A stretch of 64,000 bases of DNA from contig JAPWFG010000026.1 of the NCBI GenBank assembly GCA_028015205.1, positions 2,170,001 to 2,234,000 of the forward strand, given 5' to 3'. The DNA is from Mytilisepta virgata. Lineage: Eukaryota; Mollusca; Bivalvia; Mytilida; Mytilidae. This document shows, piece after piece, positions 53,505 through 64,000 of the stretch. Within the stretch, counting starts at the first letter, position 1. Every line of letters begins with the position of its first letter. The position numbers and the translations under genes are program-made. Below the pieces are notes generated by a model that did no database searches, was not told where the DNA came from, and was given only the letters and a program-made list of their open reading frames with translations.

Positions 53505-55099
53505 AATTCTGTACATTTCAACAGGGGTCACCAAACTGGGCGATTAGGGCGATTAAGTCGCCTAATGCTCGCCAATGTCACCCTGTCATCGGCTCCAGAG
53601 CAACAAATGAGTCGCCCTGTGTTTTTATGTAAGGCGCCTCCGAACAACGTACGTAGTCAGCTGCGTCTGAAGACCATTATTTTCATTAGAAATTTCGAGG
53701 CACCATTTTTTTTCTTGGAGATCAAAGGGGAAGGGGAAAGAAACGACAAAAAGTAAGCTAGAAAATGGCAGCAATCAGAATCCTCGTGATTTTTCATTGG
53801 TCACTGTGTTTTTTACAGACTGGTAACAATGTGTAGACCTTATTTAAATATAAATTTAGCGGATTTTGACAAATGGAAATTTTGTCAATATACTGATATG
53901 TATTGATTATTAAGGTGTTCAAGCAAGGTGAATGGATTTTAAGAGTATGTTTGAGAAAAAATTATAGTAAAGATTATAGATAAATAAATATTAAAATATA
54001 AAATGACAATAATAAATAAGTTGTGTCAAATGGTACAAATATTTTTGCTCATATCTGTAACAGAAATTTTCTTCCAAGTTCAGAGCACCACTGCATTATT
54101 TCATTTTTTTTTTTTTTTTATTTTAAATTATATTCGTCAGTATTTTAAGGCAGCACATGATTTTAATTAAACTTTAACAATAGTACAATAGGCCTACCAT
54201 GGTCAAAATCATGCAGCAATGTACGTTAAAAAAGTGGTGATGAGCCCTGGGACTGGGACTCGCCATTCTGAAAAATGATGAGTCCCAGGACTCATCATGA
54301 AAAATTCTTAGTGAGAACCCTGTTCAGTCATATATTTATTATGTCTGTTATGCTGGATTCAAATATCAAATAAATAAAATATGAAAATCAGAAATTGAGT
54401 TTTATTCATTTCAAATATAAATTCATCAGTTTATTAAAAGATATCATCAAGGCTGTAGAGGAAACCTGCAAAAATAGTAAAAATCTCTAACAAAGGATAT
54501 TGATTAAATGCGCATGAGACAAAATCTCAGATTATGACTAAAATGGAAGGATATGGAGTAAATGTAGATAAAATCTCAAACAATACAGGATAAAACACAA
54601 TAAAGGAATGTATAGTATACACTATAAGACACAAATAACAGGTATTTACTTGACAGGCGATGAATTGGGGGGAAAAAAAACAGTCTACCTGGTAAACTTG
54701 GAAGTCTCCCTGTCATGCCCTGAAGTCTCCCTGTTGCTACCCTGAGGGAGACTCTGAGTCTCCCTGTTATTTTCAAGTGTGGTGAGCCCTGTTTCAAACA
54801 ACAACAACGTATATCCTAAAAGGCAACTTGGTTAAAACTTTTAGAAACAAAACTTCAAATACTCAACAACCTCAAATTGGTTTGTGTTGACTACATGTAA
54901 GTGCATCTGGGAAATCAATTTTAGTGGTTTAAAATTAAAATTCAGAACATAAAATATTAATTTTATAATCCACATAATTTTTTCACAAAAAAATGTTTTA
55001 AAAAGACTGGTTTAAGATAGAACTAAAACAAAACTATTTGATATTATTTGCAGAAATGTTTATATATCGAAGTACAATAGTTATACCAGCACTTTCGAA
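53505..55099. other. no gene seen; short CTCCCTGT repeats at 54690
   Basis: Around 54690-54765, GAAGTCTCCCTGT-like words repeat four times; the antisense frame repeats TGRL. A GGGCGATTA repeat lies at 53540. Otherwise AT-rich. Confidence 0.45.
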
Positions 55100-55680
55100 T
55101 GAAAGTTTGGGTATGTTGTCTTTGCGGACATCTGTCTGTCCATCTATCCGTCATACTTTCTTGTGACGCAAACTCCTCCTTCACTTTTGAATTTTTACCA
55201 ATTTTTTATGTGCCATATTGTTGCTTACAAACTGTTGAAGCGCAATAAGGTTTTGGAATTCCAAATATTTAAAAGAGGGTCTGGTAGGGACCAAAAAGGA
55301 CCAAATTATACAAAGAGCCTTGTGACGTGAACTCCTCTTTCATTTTTGAATTTAAACCATTTTTATTGTTGCCATATTGTCAACATGATTGTTGCTTACC
55401 AACTGTAGATGGGCAATAAGGTTTCGGAAATCCAAATTTTTTAAATGGGGGATGGGAGGAACCAAAAAGGGCCGAAACAGACAAAAAAGCATAATTACTG
55501 AAATAACTATGTCATATTGTTGCTTGATAACAGCAGATGCGCAAAAGGTTTTGGGATTCCCAATTTCTAAAAGGGGGCCTGGGAGGGACAAAAAAGGGCC
55601 AAAATAGACAAAGAGCCTTATTATATTCCAGTCTTCAAGCAAAAATTTTGAAGGCACGAGCCATCCAGGCTTATGTAATT
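55100..55680 (+). repeat. family B-like tandem units with hairpin start
   Basis: CACTTTCG..CGAAAGTTTGGG-type hairpin (about 55090-55112), CTGTCTGTCC block, TTTCTTGTGACGCAAACTCC, then three units with GCGCAATAAGGTTTTGG and GGGACCAAAAAGG. Confidence 0.65.
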
Positions 55681-55868
55681 TCAGAAGACTGATATCTCAA
55701 TTGGGGCCCAACCTGTATAAAAATTATTCATGTTCTTGTTTTTGTTTTCATTTACATCTGATTTTTCAGATGCTTCATACTATCTGCAGTTATAAGAAGA
55801 ACAGGATTTAATGTAGGGAAAACTATCATGGATTTCAGCACTAATGGCAAGGTATAGTTATTCTTGCT
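55681..55868 (+). promoter_or_regulatory. 5' region of the IAP gene
   Basis: A good acceptor (CATCTGATTTTTCAG) ends at 55769, so the coding exon may begin at 55770 with a short untranslated part before the ATG at 55869. No TATA box or clear transcription start was identified. Confidence 0.35.
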
Positions 55869-56250
55869 ATGGATCATCCACGAAACAGACTAGCACCACT
55901 TAGAAATGAATCAAAACTACGGAGAGAAACATTCCAACATGGTTGGCCAGCTGACAGGAGCTTTTTGTCAATAGATGAACTTGTAAATGAAGGGTTTTAT
56001 TTTCTCGGTGTAGGGAACAACGATCGTGTACAATGTGTTTACTGTGCTGGTATCCTCAGTAACTGGGAACAAGGTGACAATATTCATACAGAACACCAGC
56101 GGAACTTTCCACAGTGTCCATTTATTAAGGCTCCATACAAAATGGCTGCCTATAGAGACCTTTCCACGAGAAGACAAAGTTATCAAGGATGGCCACCACA
56201 AATGAAACAAAAGCCAGATGATTTAGCTGAAGCTGGATTGTTCTATTTAG
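55869..56250 (+). CDS. IAP (BIR-domain) gene, coding exon 1
   Basis: Encodes 127 residues plus one base before the GT donor at 56251. BIR1 spans about residues 15-88 and is complete: the zinc ligands Cys56, Cys59, His76 and Cys83 fit C-x2-C-x16-H-x6-C, with the usual GF-F-G and W-x-x-G surroundings. Residues 100-128 (RRQSYQGWPP to LFYLG) begin a second BIR that is completed by the exon at 57952. IAP proteins bind caspases or IBM-containing partners and, when they carry a RING, act as ubiquitin ligases in apoptosis and immune signalling. The open frame past 56250 is intron. Start chosen at the first ATG in frame upstream of the BIR. Confidence 0.9.
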
Positions 56251-57951
56251 GTAAATTTACTGTTTTTAAATGTCTAGGGGTAGGAACTTTTTTTTGCAAC
56301 ACCACAATTACAAAAGAAGAAAGAAAAGAAAAGAAACATGAAGAAGAGTATATGACACCTGCATACATATAACTGTGTAACAAGTGGCAAAAAATTCATT
56401 TCAAACTTTTAACTTTAGATGGAAACATTTTTTTATAAAAAAAATCTTGAGAGATTAGCAAACCATGCTTAAAATTCCAATTTTTTCCTAGAGAAATCCA
56501 GTTCTTCTGCTGTACGAAGTAAATCCTTTTTAATATGTCAGTTATAATAAAAAACAACTTCCCTTTATACTCTGTCTACGTGTACATGTATGATTAATTT
56601 TTTTTAGAACTTTTAATTTTTATCACCCTTGAATTTACAAGTATTGATCAGTGTTGAGAATTCAAATTTTTAAATAACGTTTTTACTGTTGAAAATTGTT
56701 GGAAATCTCTGTCTTAGGAAAGAAATACATTGTAACATTTGGCACAAAATTTACAAGTTATTTGTTACAATGCACATTAGAAGAACAAAATAAATTAAAA
56801 AAAACCAAGAAAATGAAAATGTTTGGAATATTCTTCCCATTATAAACCCATTGTACTGAATTTTATTTTATGAAAATTATTCATTAAAACAGGAATTAAC
56901 ATGAATGTTCATTGGCAACATAAGATAAGTACACTGTACATTTTTGTACATGTGCATATATTTAAAATTAGCACATGCATGTAGCATTTAGGGGTGTAAC
57001 TATACTCTGAAGTACCGAAAGTGTTTGGTTTTTTTTGCTATTTTCGGTGTAACATTCATTTGTCATCGTTGCCGGTTCTTTTCCAGTATGCGGGACCAAA
57101 TACTTATTTTAGCCATCTCATTGAAAGTGAAAGTAACTCTCCGCAAAGGAGGTGCAGAAAAAATCAATAATGGCAACAGTCAAGGACAACGGCATGGCCG
57201 TTACTTCACTATTGCCTGTCAAAGGGAAGCATCTCCGATTCTCATTGACTTATACATTGTTATATATTGTAACGTTGATTTCGACCCGAAATCCGCGAAC
57301 TTTTGACTTTGCTTGTTGAGTTAAAGAGTTTGCTGCCGCATCTTGGTAAAATGGTGACTGGATTTTGATGACCATTCATTTTGGAGGAGATTGAGGGCAG
57401 ATATGAAATAATTTGTTACATGGAAGTATTTTAAATTGATTTTAATCATGGCAGGGGTAGGAAATCCAAAATGGCGGCTTTTTTAGTATGAGGAGGTGGA
57501 TAGTGTATAGCACATTGAAAATAAGCGCAGAATATTCGCTGTAATAGTAAATATTTATTAAAATTACTCATGAAATAAACAACAAAAAATAAAATGAAAA
57601 CGAAATAAATATCCAGAAGTCGGGCCCCTGTGATTGTGACAGTATTGTTACACTGGTGTACCATGTGTACCTTAATAGTATTGTACTTAATACATGTACA
57701 ATGTATATATATATTCACCATGAATATCCGAGTACAGCTGAAAACAGTAGGAAGAAACTTTAAATGATTATCTAATTGTATAAAATTTTGTGTCTTATTT
57801 CTAAATACATGTACATGTTGTATATATATAATTCTGTGAATTTTCAGTTTCATTTTCTTTATTTATGTGTGTACATTGTATATATACTTACATGTACATG
57901 TATATAGTACTGAATTCTGATATAAATTGTATGATTTAATCCTTTTTCTAG
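56251..57951 (+). other. intron between the IAP exons
   Basis: GTAAAT donor and CCTTTTTCTAG acceptor. No further exon or recognisable repeat apart from AT-rich and TG(TA) runs. Confidence 0.8.
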
Positions 57952-58106
57952 GTCAAGGTGACAAGACTAAATGTTTCTGGTGTGGTGGAATGATATCAGA
58001 GTGGGAAGCAAATGACATTCCGGTTGTAGAACATGCAAAACTGTTTCCCCAATGTCAATGGTTGATAGCATCAAAAGGAAAGGAATTTGTAGAAAGAATA
58101 AGACAG
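57952..58106 (+). CDS. IAP (BIR-domain) gene, coding exon 2
   Basis: Follows a CTAG acceptor and joins in phase (G/GT) to the previous exon: LFYLG then QGDKTKCFWCGG. It supplies the zinc ligands of BIR2 (Cys135, Cys138, His155 and Cys162 of the joined protein; again C-x2-C-x16-H-x6-C) and ends after ERIRQ at a GT donor (58107), phase 0. The two-BIR layout fits cIAP, XIAP or BIRC7-like proteins. UBA, CARD or RING exons were not found before the window ends, so the class is open. Confidence 0.9.
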
Positions 58107-58945
58107 GTGTGAATTAAAGTTTTAATCTAATCATGCATTTTTTAAAAGAGCTTTCGTGAAGTCAGACTTTTACAAAGTTCACGGACAAAACCAGTAAAAC
58201 TCCTGTTGGTTCAGTAATGTCAGCTTTAATACTGGACCAAATTTCCAGTAAAATTTTTGCAAAATTGCGTTACTTTACTACTAAGGGTCCAGTGAAGTTG
58301 TGTTCGGTCAAGTAAATACTAACTGTTGACAGGACCGAATGTCCAGTAAATCATACAACAACTTTGTGAAGTCTGTGAAGTCAAATAGTCATTTTAACTA
58401 CTGATTCTTAGACTTCCAACAATAACAGACTGACTTTCTTCTGCTTTAAAGCCAAATTCAGCTTTGGGGGTCAAGGTTTGTCCATTATGGTTCTTTTATT
58501 ATACATAAATAAATGGCTGCCAAAGTATCATTTCCGTTCTTTTTACACAGTTGTTAAAATCAGGTCCGCAATTAGCTCCTTGTATGAAAATAGAAATAAT
58601 TAAATATATTCAAAAAATTGATTTAGTCCTGTTCAGATAAATGGAATAAAACTTCCATGTTTTTCCCCATAAAAATAATGGTACATGGTATGACAAAGCA
58701 TTGTGTGGAGAAAATTCCATGTTTCTATTTTATTTGACAGACAGACAGTTCTGGAGTTTTGTCCTTTGTAATCTGCAATTGATTGGTACATAATTTGACA
58801 GTGATTTACATGTACATGGATTTTATCTTTCCTTCCTGTATTTCAGTAACAATAAGTTAATGTAGTTAGTAGTTAGAATAACTGTTATAGTCATAGTGAA
58901 AAGTTAACGACGAAATCAAAATATATTCTTATTAAAACAATAGGG
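58107..58945 (+). other. intron of the IAP gene, no further exon seen
   Basis: AT-rich. GTCCAGTAAA words repeat near 58180-58350. Confidence 0.5.
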
Positions 58946-59215
58946 TTAGGCCTAAATTAAAATATTTTGTCACCATGTTGCCCGGTCATGCTGATGGAGA
59001 CAAATGTCGGGTACGTGTATGCGCACATCAGAAACACTGGAAGGTGAATGACATGTGAAGGCACCAAAGATTGAATTTGGAACAACTTTGAAGTCAACTT
59101 AGACTTCTGAAAGGCAGAATGAGTAAAAAAAATCTCTGAACATAGACAGCCGAGTCGAACCGATTTTCTTGGGTCGGTTGCGTAAGGGCAAACAAACAAT
59201 TTTAATTTAGGCCTT
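58946..59215. mobile_element. MITE with TTAGGCCTAAATTAAAAT ends
   Basis: The left end TTAGGCCTAAATTAAAAT is mirrored by ATTTTAATTTAGGCCTTA at the right end; 270 bp. The antisense open frame (58957-59199) lies wholly inside. A diverged relative of one end (TTTAGGCC, TTTGTTTGCCCTAA) is at 49770-49805. Confidence 0.75.
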
Positions 59216-60939
59216 AAAATTAAAATGAAATATTAAACAATATATTTTTCAATTATTGCCTATGAAAGGTTTTTTATTTCAGTAATACTTTGTCTTATAC
59301 ATCAAACAATCAATGTTTGTGTTTTGTGCTCTTTAATATTATTTTTTGTCTGAAGTTCTCTCGTTTGGATGATTGTTAAATTTATTGGTTTGTCATAGTG
59401 CCAGTGAGCCTTTCCTGTTACAAATGTATGTGTTTTGTTCTTTGTTTAAACAATTCATTAGAGACACCCTGTTATTATCTTAATGTCTTGTGAATATAGA
59501 AAAAGGAGAGAATTAATTTTTGAAATTTGAATTACATTAATATTGTAATATGCAAATTAAATTGAGACCTAAATTTCTTGTGTATGAAAAACAACCTTCC
59601 TCAGGTAAACTGGTTAACAAAAGTGTTGGAAACTGAAAATTCATGTGCAAGATTACAATATATACGCACATGTATTTCATGTACCTGACATTTTGCAATA
59701 TAAAAGTTACTTTAGTTGGGCCTGTGAAAAATAACAAATCTCCAAACCCTTTGTGATATAATCTACCAAACATTAACTTGTAAATTTGAAAAATATCTTT
59801 GATAATCAAGGTAAATTTTGGGGCATTCATCACTGAATGATACACCAGAAAAAGTGTCTTTTTATATAATACAGATTTTTTAACAATGGATTTATATACT
59901 GTAGATTTAAGAATGTTTGTATACATTTATTAGTATGAATCTTCAGCTGCCAACAATCTTGTGGGATTTATTATTTACATTCAGTAATTTCAGAATATAT
60001 ATTAACCTACTGTCTGGACACTTCAGTTTGTAAAATGGATTTTTCAAAATTTGAATACATTCATCAATATAATTTGTCTAGTCACTTTGGTGAAGGATGC
60101 AGTGAGAAAATTTGTAACTGAAACATTTAAACTTATCTGATTTTGTTCAATCATGTCTTCCTGAGAAACAAAAAAATTCCACCTACGGAACTTTCAATGT
60201 AAAAGGGAGATAACTCTACCTATGAAATTTTATAAAATTAAATATTTCAACCCACATGTTGCATGAAATATGCACCTGGGCATTAAAAATATTTAAGATA
60301 ACAGTTTTACAAATTTTAGGATAGGTCAGAGTTGATAAATTCAAATTATTAATTTTTCTATTGGAAATTCCCCATTCAGAATCATTAGTGAGGTATACAA
60401 ACATAACCTTTATAAATAACTTTACATTTTTTATGTTTTCTTGGACGACTCAATAAAGTTAATTAACCAACAAAAGATTGTATAATAATTCTATTGTTCA
60501 GACTTTAAAAATGCGAACAATCCATTTTACGAACTGATGTGTCTAGACAGTAATTGTATGGTGAAATTCAGTGTAAATTAACATTATTATTTATTGTCAT
60601 TTGTGAAATTTTTTAATTTTCTGTAGAATTAATGTATTTTATTTATTTATTGTATTGTGGGTTATGTTCCTTTTTAAATACTCTAAATCATTCATTGTTC
60701 CATTTGTATTTTACATCTGATCAGAATATCTGCAGTGTACATGGTGTATATTATTACTAGGAAATGTTTTTTTTTTTATTATTACACACTTGAAATTTCG
60801 TTTCTTATTTAAAAAATATTTTTTAAAAAGATTCTTTTCCTGTACATTAATAATGACTGTTCTAGCATTTTATAGGAAAGTAGCTATAGCATGTATTAAG
60901 AAAAACATCAGATTTTTTTTTGTCCTCAAAATTATTTTA
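59216..60939. other. no gene seen
   Basis: AT-rich, possibly still IAP intron. The phrase AAAGGGAGATAACTCT at 60200 recalls one common in bivalve DNA (also seen degenerate near 37668). Confidence 0.45.
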
Positions 60940-61650
60940 GTTATTTACCTGGACATATGAGCAATTGTCATCACTTTGCATCCCAAGTTTTGTAGGAATA
61001 ATTTATGGAAGGGTTTCTATAAAAAGTCCTCAGTTATTTCTGATTAGATAAAAAATCATGCCTACCAGATGCAATTCTTGATTCTGATTGGTCATATTTT
61101 CAAATTTCTTCTCATGTTAAAACTACAATACCAAATCTTTCAAACTTTAAAGGAATGATGATTGGGAAGCCCTCTATAAAGATTCCTCATTTGATGTTAA
61201 TCGGGTAGCATACATGTATATAACACATAGGTTGGAACAGTGGTTTGCATTGAAGCCTGTGAAAAATAACAATTTCATCATCTCCTCTGAAACTACAATG
61301 CCAGCAATAACCAAAGTTGGCAGGGATAATGTATGGAAGGTCCTTTATACGTTTTACTCATTTCATTGGGATAGGATTCAAAACATGGCTGTCACAGCCA
61401 ATTTTTGATTCTGATTGGTCAAATTTCAATTTCTTCTCCTCTAAAACTACAAGGCCAAATTTATTAGTATGATGATTTGAAGACTCTTTACAAAGACTCC
61501 TCATTTGGTGTTGCAATTGACGGATAAATAAATAAAAATTTCTAATCTGTCTTAAGACTTGATACAAAAACAGAATTAATATATATATTATATGCAGTAT
61601 GTTATCTGCCTCATTATCCAGGTAGGCAAATCATGCTTACTTGAGCCTCT
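60940..61650 (+). repeat. degenerate Helitron-like element body and end
   Basis: Two units with GATTCTGATTGGTCA, TTTCTTCTC..TTAAAACTACAA, CCAAAT and AGACTCCTCATTTG-type phrases, then CAGGTAGGCAAATCATGC..TTGAGCCTCTAGT, a worn version of the terminal motif at 63925-63952. Confidence 0.5.
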
Positions 61651-62455
61651 AGTTTTCTTAAATACATGTATTGGATTTAATGCAGTATGATTAGCTTATG
61701 AACTAGCTGAAAGATAAAAAACCACTCATCAAATTTTATATGAATTATATAACAGGTTGTAAAATTAAAATATACATTGGAAAGTACATTTAAAGTTCAT
61801 GGGGTTTAACAACTTCATTTTATTATGACTCGCCATGATATTGGCTGAAATATTGCCAGCTCAGCATCAATATTCAATCAATAAATTTATTATGACATAC
61901 ATGTAGTTGTTACATGTAATTTACCAGTTCATTTAAATATTGTTTTTTCACCTCCATTTAGTCTTGGTGGTTGAGTGATTTTGGTAGTTTGTCATAATTA
62001 TCGGTCATGAGCTAGCAAGTTTTCCAGAGGTCACCTGCTCTCCTTGACCAATCAAAAATGGCCATCTTTAAGTTTGGAAAAATACATATACATGCTGTAC
62101 ATGTATATACATGTTAGCAAAGGAACTTTTTAGCAGTAGAAATTTATTGATGAAATCAATAAACCTGAGGAATATTTATTGAATCATTAGTTACTTAACA
62201 TTTCAAAACCCAATTATTCAAGGTATATAAACATGATAAAAAAATAACTGGAAATAGCTATTTTTATTTAATAAAGACATTGTAAACAGAAATTCTATAT
62301 ATGAACAAAGCTATGCTGTGTTTTTAACCAGTATGACATCACAGTTGAAAGTGCAATATAAAAATATTGTGAACAAATTTAATTGAAACTACAAAATGTT
62401 GAAATGTTCTGTGATTGGAGTAGAGGATTTATGTATTTAGACATGTCTTATTTTT
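61651..62455. other. no gene seen
   Basis: AT-rich spacer. Confidence 0.45.
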
Positions 62456-63952
62456 AGCTCACCTGACCCAAAGGGTCAAGTGAGCTTTTCTCATCACTTG
62501 GCGTCCGTCGTCCGTCGTCGTCCGTCGTCGTCCGTCGTCGTCTGTTAACTTTTACAAAAATCTTCTCCTCTGAAACTACTGGGCCAAATTGAACCAAACT
62601 TGGCCACAAGCATCATTAGGGTATCTAGTTTAAAAAATGTGTCCGATGACCCCGCCTGCCAACCAACATGGCCAACATGGCTAAAAATAGAACATAGGGG
62701 TAAACTGCAGTTTTTGTCTTATATCTCAAAAACTAAAGCAATTAGAGCAAAACTGGACGGGGTAAAAATGTTCATCAGGTCAAGATCTACCTGTCATGAA
62801 ATTTTCAGACGAATCGATCAACCCTTTGTTGGGTTATTGCCCCTGAATTGTTAATTTTAAGGAAATTTTGCAGTTTTAGGTTATTATCTTGAATATTATT
62901 ATAGATAAAGACAAATTGTAAACAGCAAAAATGTTCAACGAAGTAAGATCTACAAATAAGTCAACATGACCAAAATCATTGATTGATCCCTTATAGGAGT
63001 TTTTGCCCTTTAAAGACGGCATCCAGCGTAAACTTTCCTTTAAAGATCTTTTCCTCTCAAACCACTGGGCCAATTGAGACCAAACTTTGGTGGAATGGTC
63101 CTTGGGTGGTCCCCTTCCAAAAGTATGTCTGGCATCCCCGACTTCCAACCAAGATGGCTGCTGTTACTAAAAATAGAAAAAAGGGGGGGGGTGACTTTCA
63201 AAAATCTTCTTATATGAAACTACAAGTCCAGTTGGAACCAAAGTTGGCAGTAATAGTTCTTAGGAGGTTCTCTTTCAGAAATATGTCCAATGACCCTGAC
63301 TGTTAACCAAGATGGCCGCCACAGCCAAACTTAGTTTAACATAGGGCCCTATGGGAAAATCCATTGAAAAATCTTCTTGTCTTAAACCACTTCACCAATT
63401 GGAACCAGACTTGGCAGCAATGGTCCTTAGATGGTCCTATTTCAGAATTTTGTGGGATGACCCAGACTTTCAACCCAGATGGTCGCCACACCCGAACTTA
63501 GTTTAACATAGGGCCCTATAGGAAAAATTCATTGAAAAATCTTCTTGTCTGAAACCACTTGACATATCGGAGCCAGACTTGGCAGCATTGGTCCTTAGGA
63601 GGTCCTTTTTCAGAAATATGTCCGATCACCCGGATTGTCAACCAAGATGGCTGCCACACCGAACTTTGTTATATATTGGACCCTATAGGAAAATTCATTT
63701 AACAATTTTCTTGTCTGAAACCGCTTAGCCAGTTGGAACAAGACTTAGCAGAAATGGTCCTTAGATGGTTCTCTTTTAGAAATGTATCCGTTGACCTGGA
63801 CTAAACCAAGATGACTGCCACAGGCTCAATTAGTTTAACATAGAATCCTATAGAAAAACCAGCCAAATTGACTGCAACACTTACATTTTTAGGTCTGCTC
63901 AAGATGAAAAGTTCAATCCAGGTGAGCGATACAGGCTCTTGAGAGCCTCTAG
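62456..63952 (+). mobile_element. complete Helitron-like non-autonomous element
   Basis: Starts with the hairpin AGCTCACCTGACCC-AAA-GGGTCAAGTGAGCT (62456-62486), then CATCACTTGGCGTCCGTCG and a CGTCGTC run. Ends GGTGAGCGATAC, hairpin AGGCTCTTGAGAGCCT (63933-63948) and CTAG (63949-63952). Between them are about five degenerate units of ~150-200 bp (AAATCTTCTTGTCTGAAACC, CAATTGGAACCAGACTTGGC, GGTCCTTAG, ACCAAGATGGC, ATAGGGCCCTAT). A 3' hairpin followed by CTRR is the known Helitron terminus; the 5' hairpin is atypical. Confidence 0.7.
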
Positions 63953-64000
63953 TCTTTTCATATCTAACCTTTACAATTATGTCAATACAACATCATACTA

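Noticed and set aside
54576..54797. Open frame with TGRL repeats
   Set aside because: The repeats follow from a short CTCCCTGT tandem motif; no other support for a gene.
58957..59199. 80-codon minus-strand open frame
   Set aside because: Lies entirely inside the MITE at 58946-59215.

Overview
The window looks like a eukaryotic, AT-rich, repeat-dense nuclear sequence from a bivalve mollusc, most plausibly a mytilid mussel. The reasons are split genes with GT/AG introns, long intergenic stretches, innate-immune families that are expanded in bivalves (TIR, Mab-21/cGAS-like, BIR), and dispersed repeats that I associate with Mytilus genomes. The species call is recognition from memory and was not tested.

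Few stretches look like host genes. On the minus strand there are two paralogous TIR-domain exons (3147-3605, and 13558-14008 with an in-frame stop). On the plus strand there is a large ankyrin-repeat protein with a C-terminal cGAS/Mab-21-like nucleotidyltransferase (main exon 30258-32908, probable tiny first exon 27424-27436). Also on the plus strand are the first two coding exons of a two-BIR inhibitor-of-apoptosis gene (55869-56250 and 57952-58106), which probably continues beyond the window. All three families act in innate immunity or cell death in animals, but nothing in the sequence proves they are co-regulated.

Layout. 0-14 kb: remnants of one reverse-transcriptase family, a 161-bp satellite, the TIR exons, an array of CRE/ETS/E-box/NRF1-like sites at 7.8-8.2 kb, a 2-kb foldback element carrying a decayed zinc-finger ORF (8.5-10.5 kb) and an exact 656-bp tandem duplication (10.7-12.1 kb). 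14-17 kb: an inverted-repeat pair and a TIR DNA element. 17.2-22.0 kb: a nearly complete tyrosine-recombinase retrotransposon with split direct repeats (gag, RT/RNase H with three frameshifts, intact recombinase), on the minus strand. 22-30 kb: repeats and the probable first intron of the ankyrin/cGAS-like gene. 33-44 kb: little coding; MITEs, long imperfect palindromes and a 381-bp duplicated hairpin. 41-49 kb: LINE remnants, Helitron-like non-autonomous elements and a foldback enclosing a tRNA-like SINE head. 49.6-52.8 kb: a Mutator-like element with a 9-bp target duplication inside a LINE remnant. 55-58 kb: the IAP gene. 58-64 kb: a MITE and a 1.5-kb Helitron-like element.

The most notable items are the ankyrin/cGAS-like fusion, four near-identical palindromes between pol and recombinase in the retrotransposon, the dense factor-site array, the zinc-finger foldback, and CpG-rich cores that recur in otherwise unrelated palindromes. 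All calls come from reading the sequence; no searches or folding were run.
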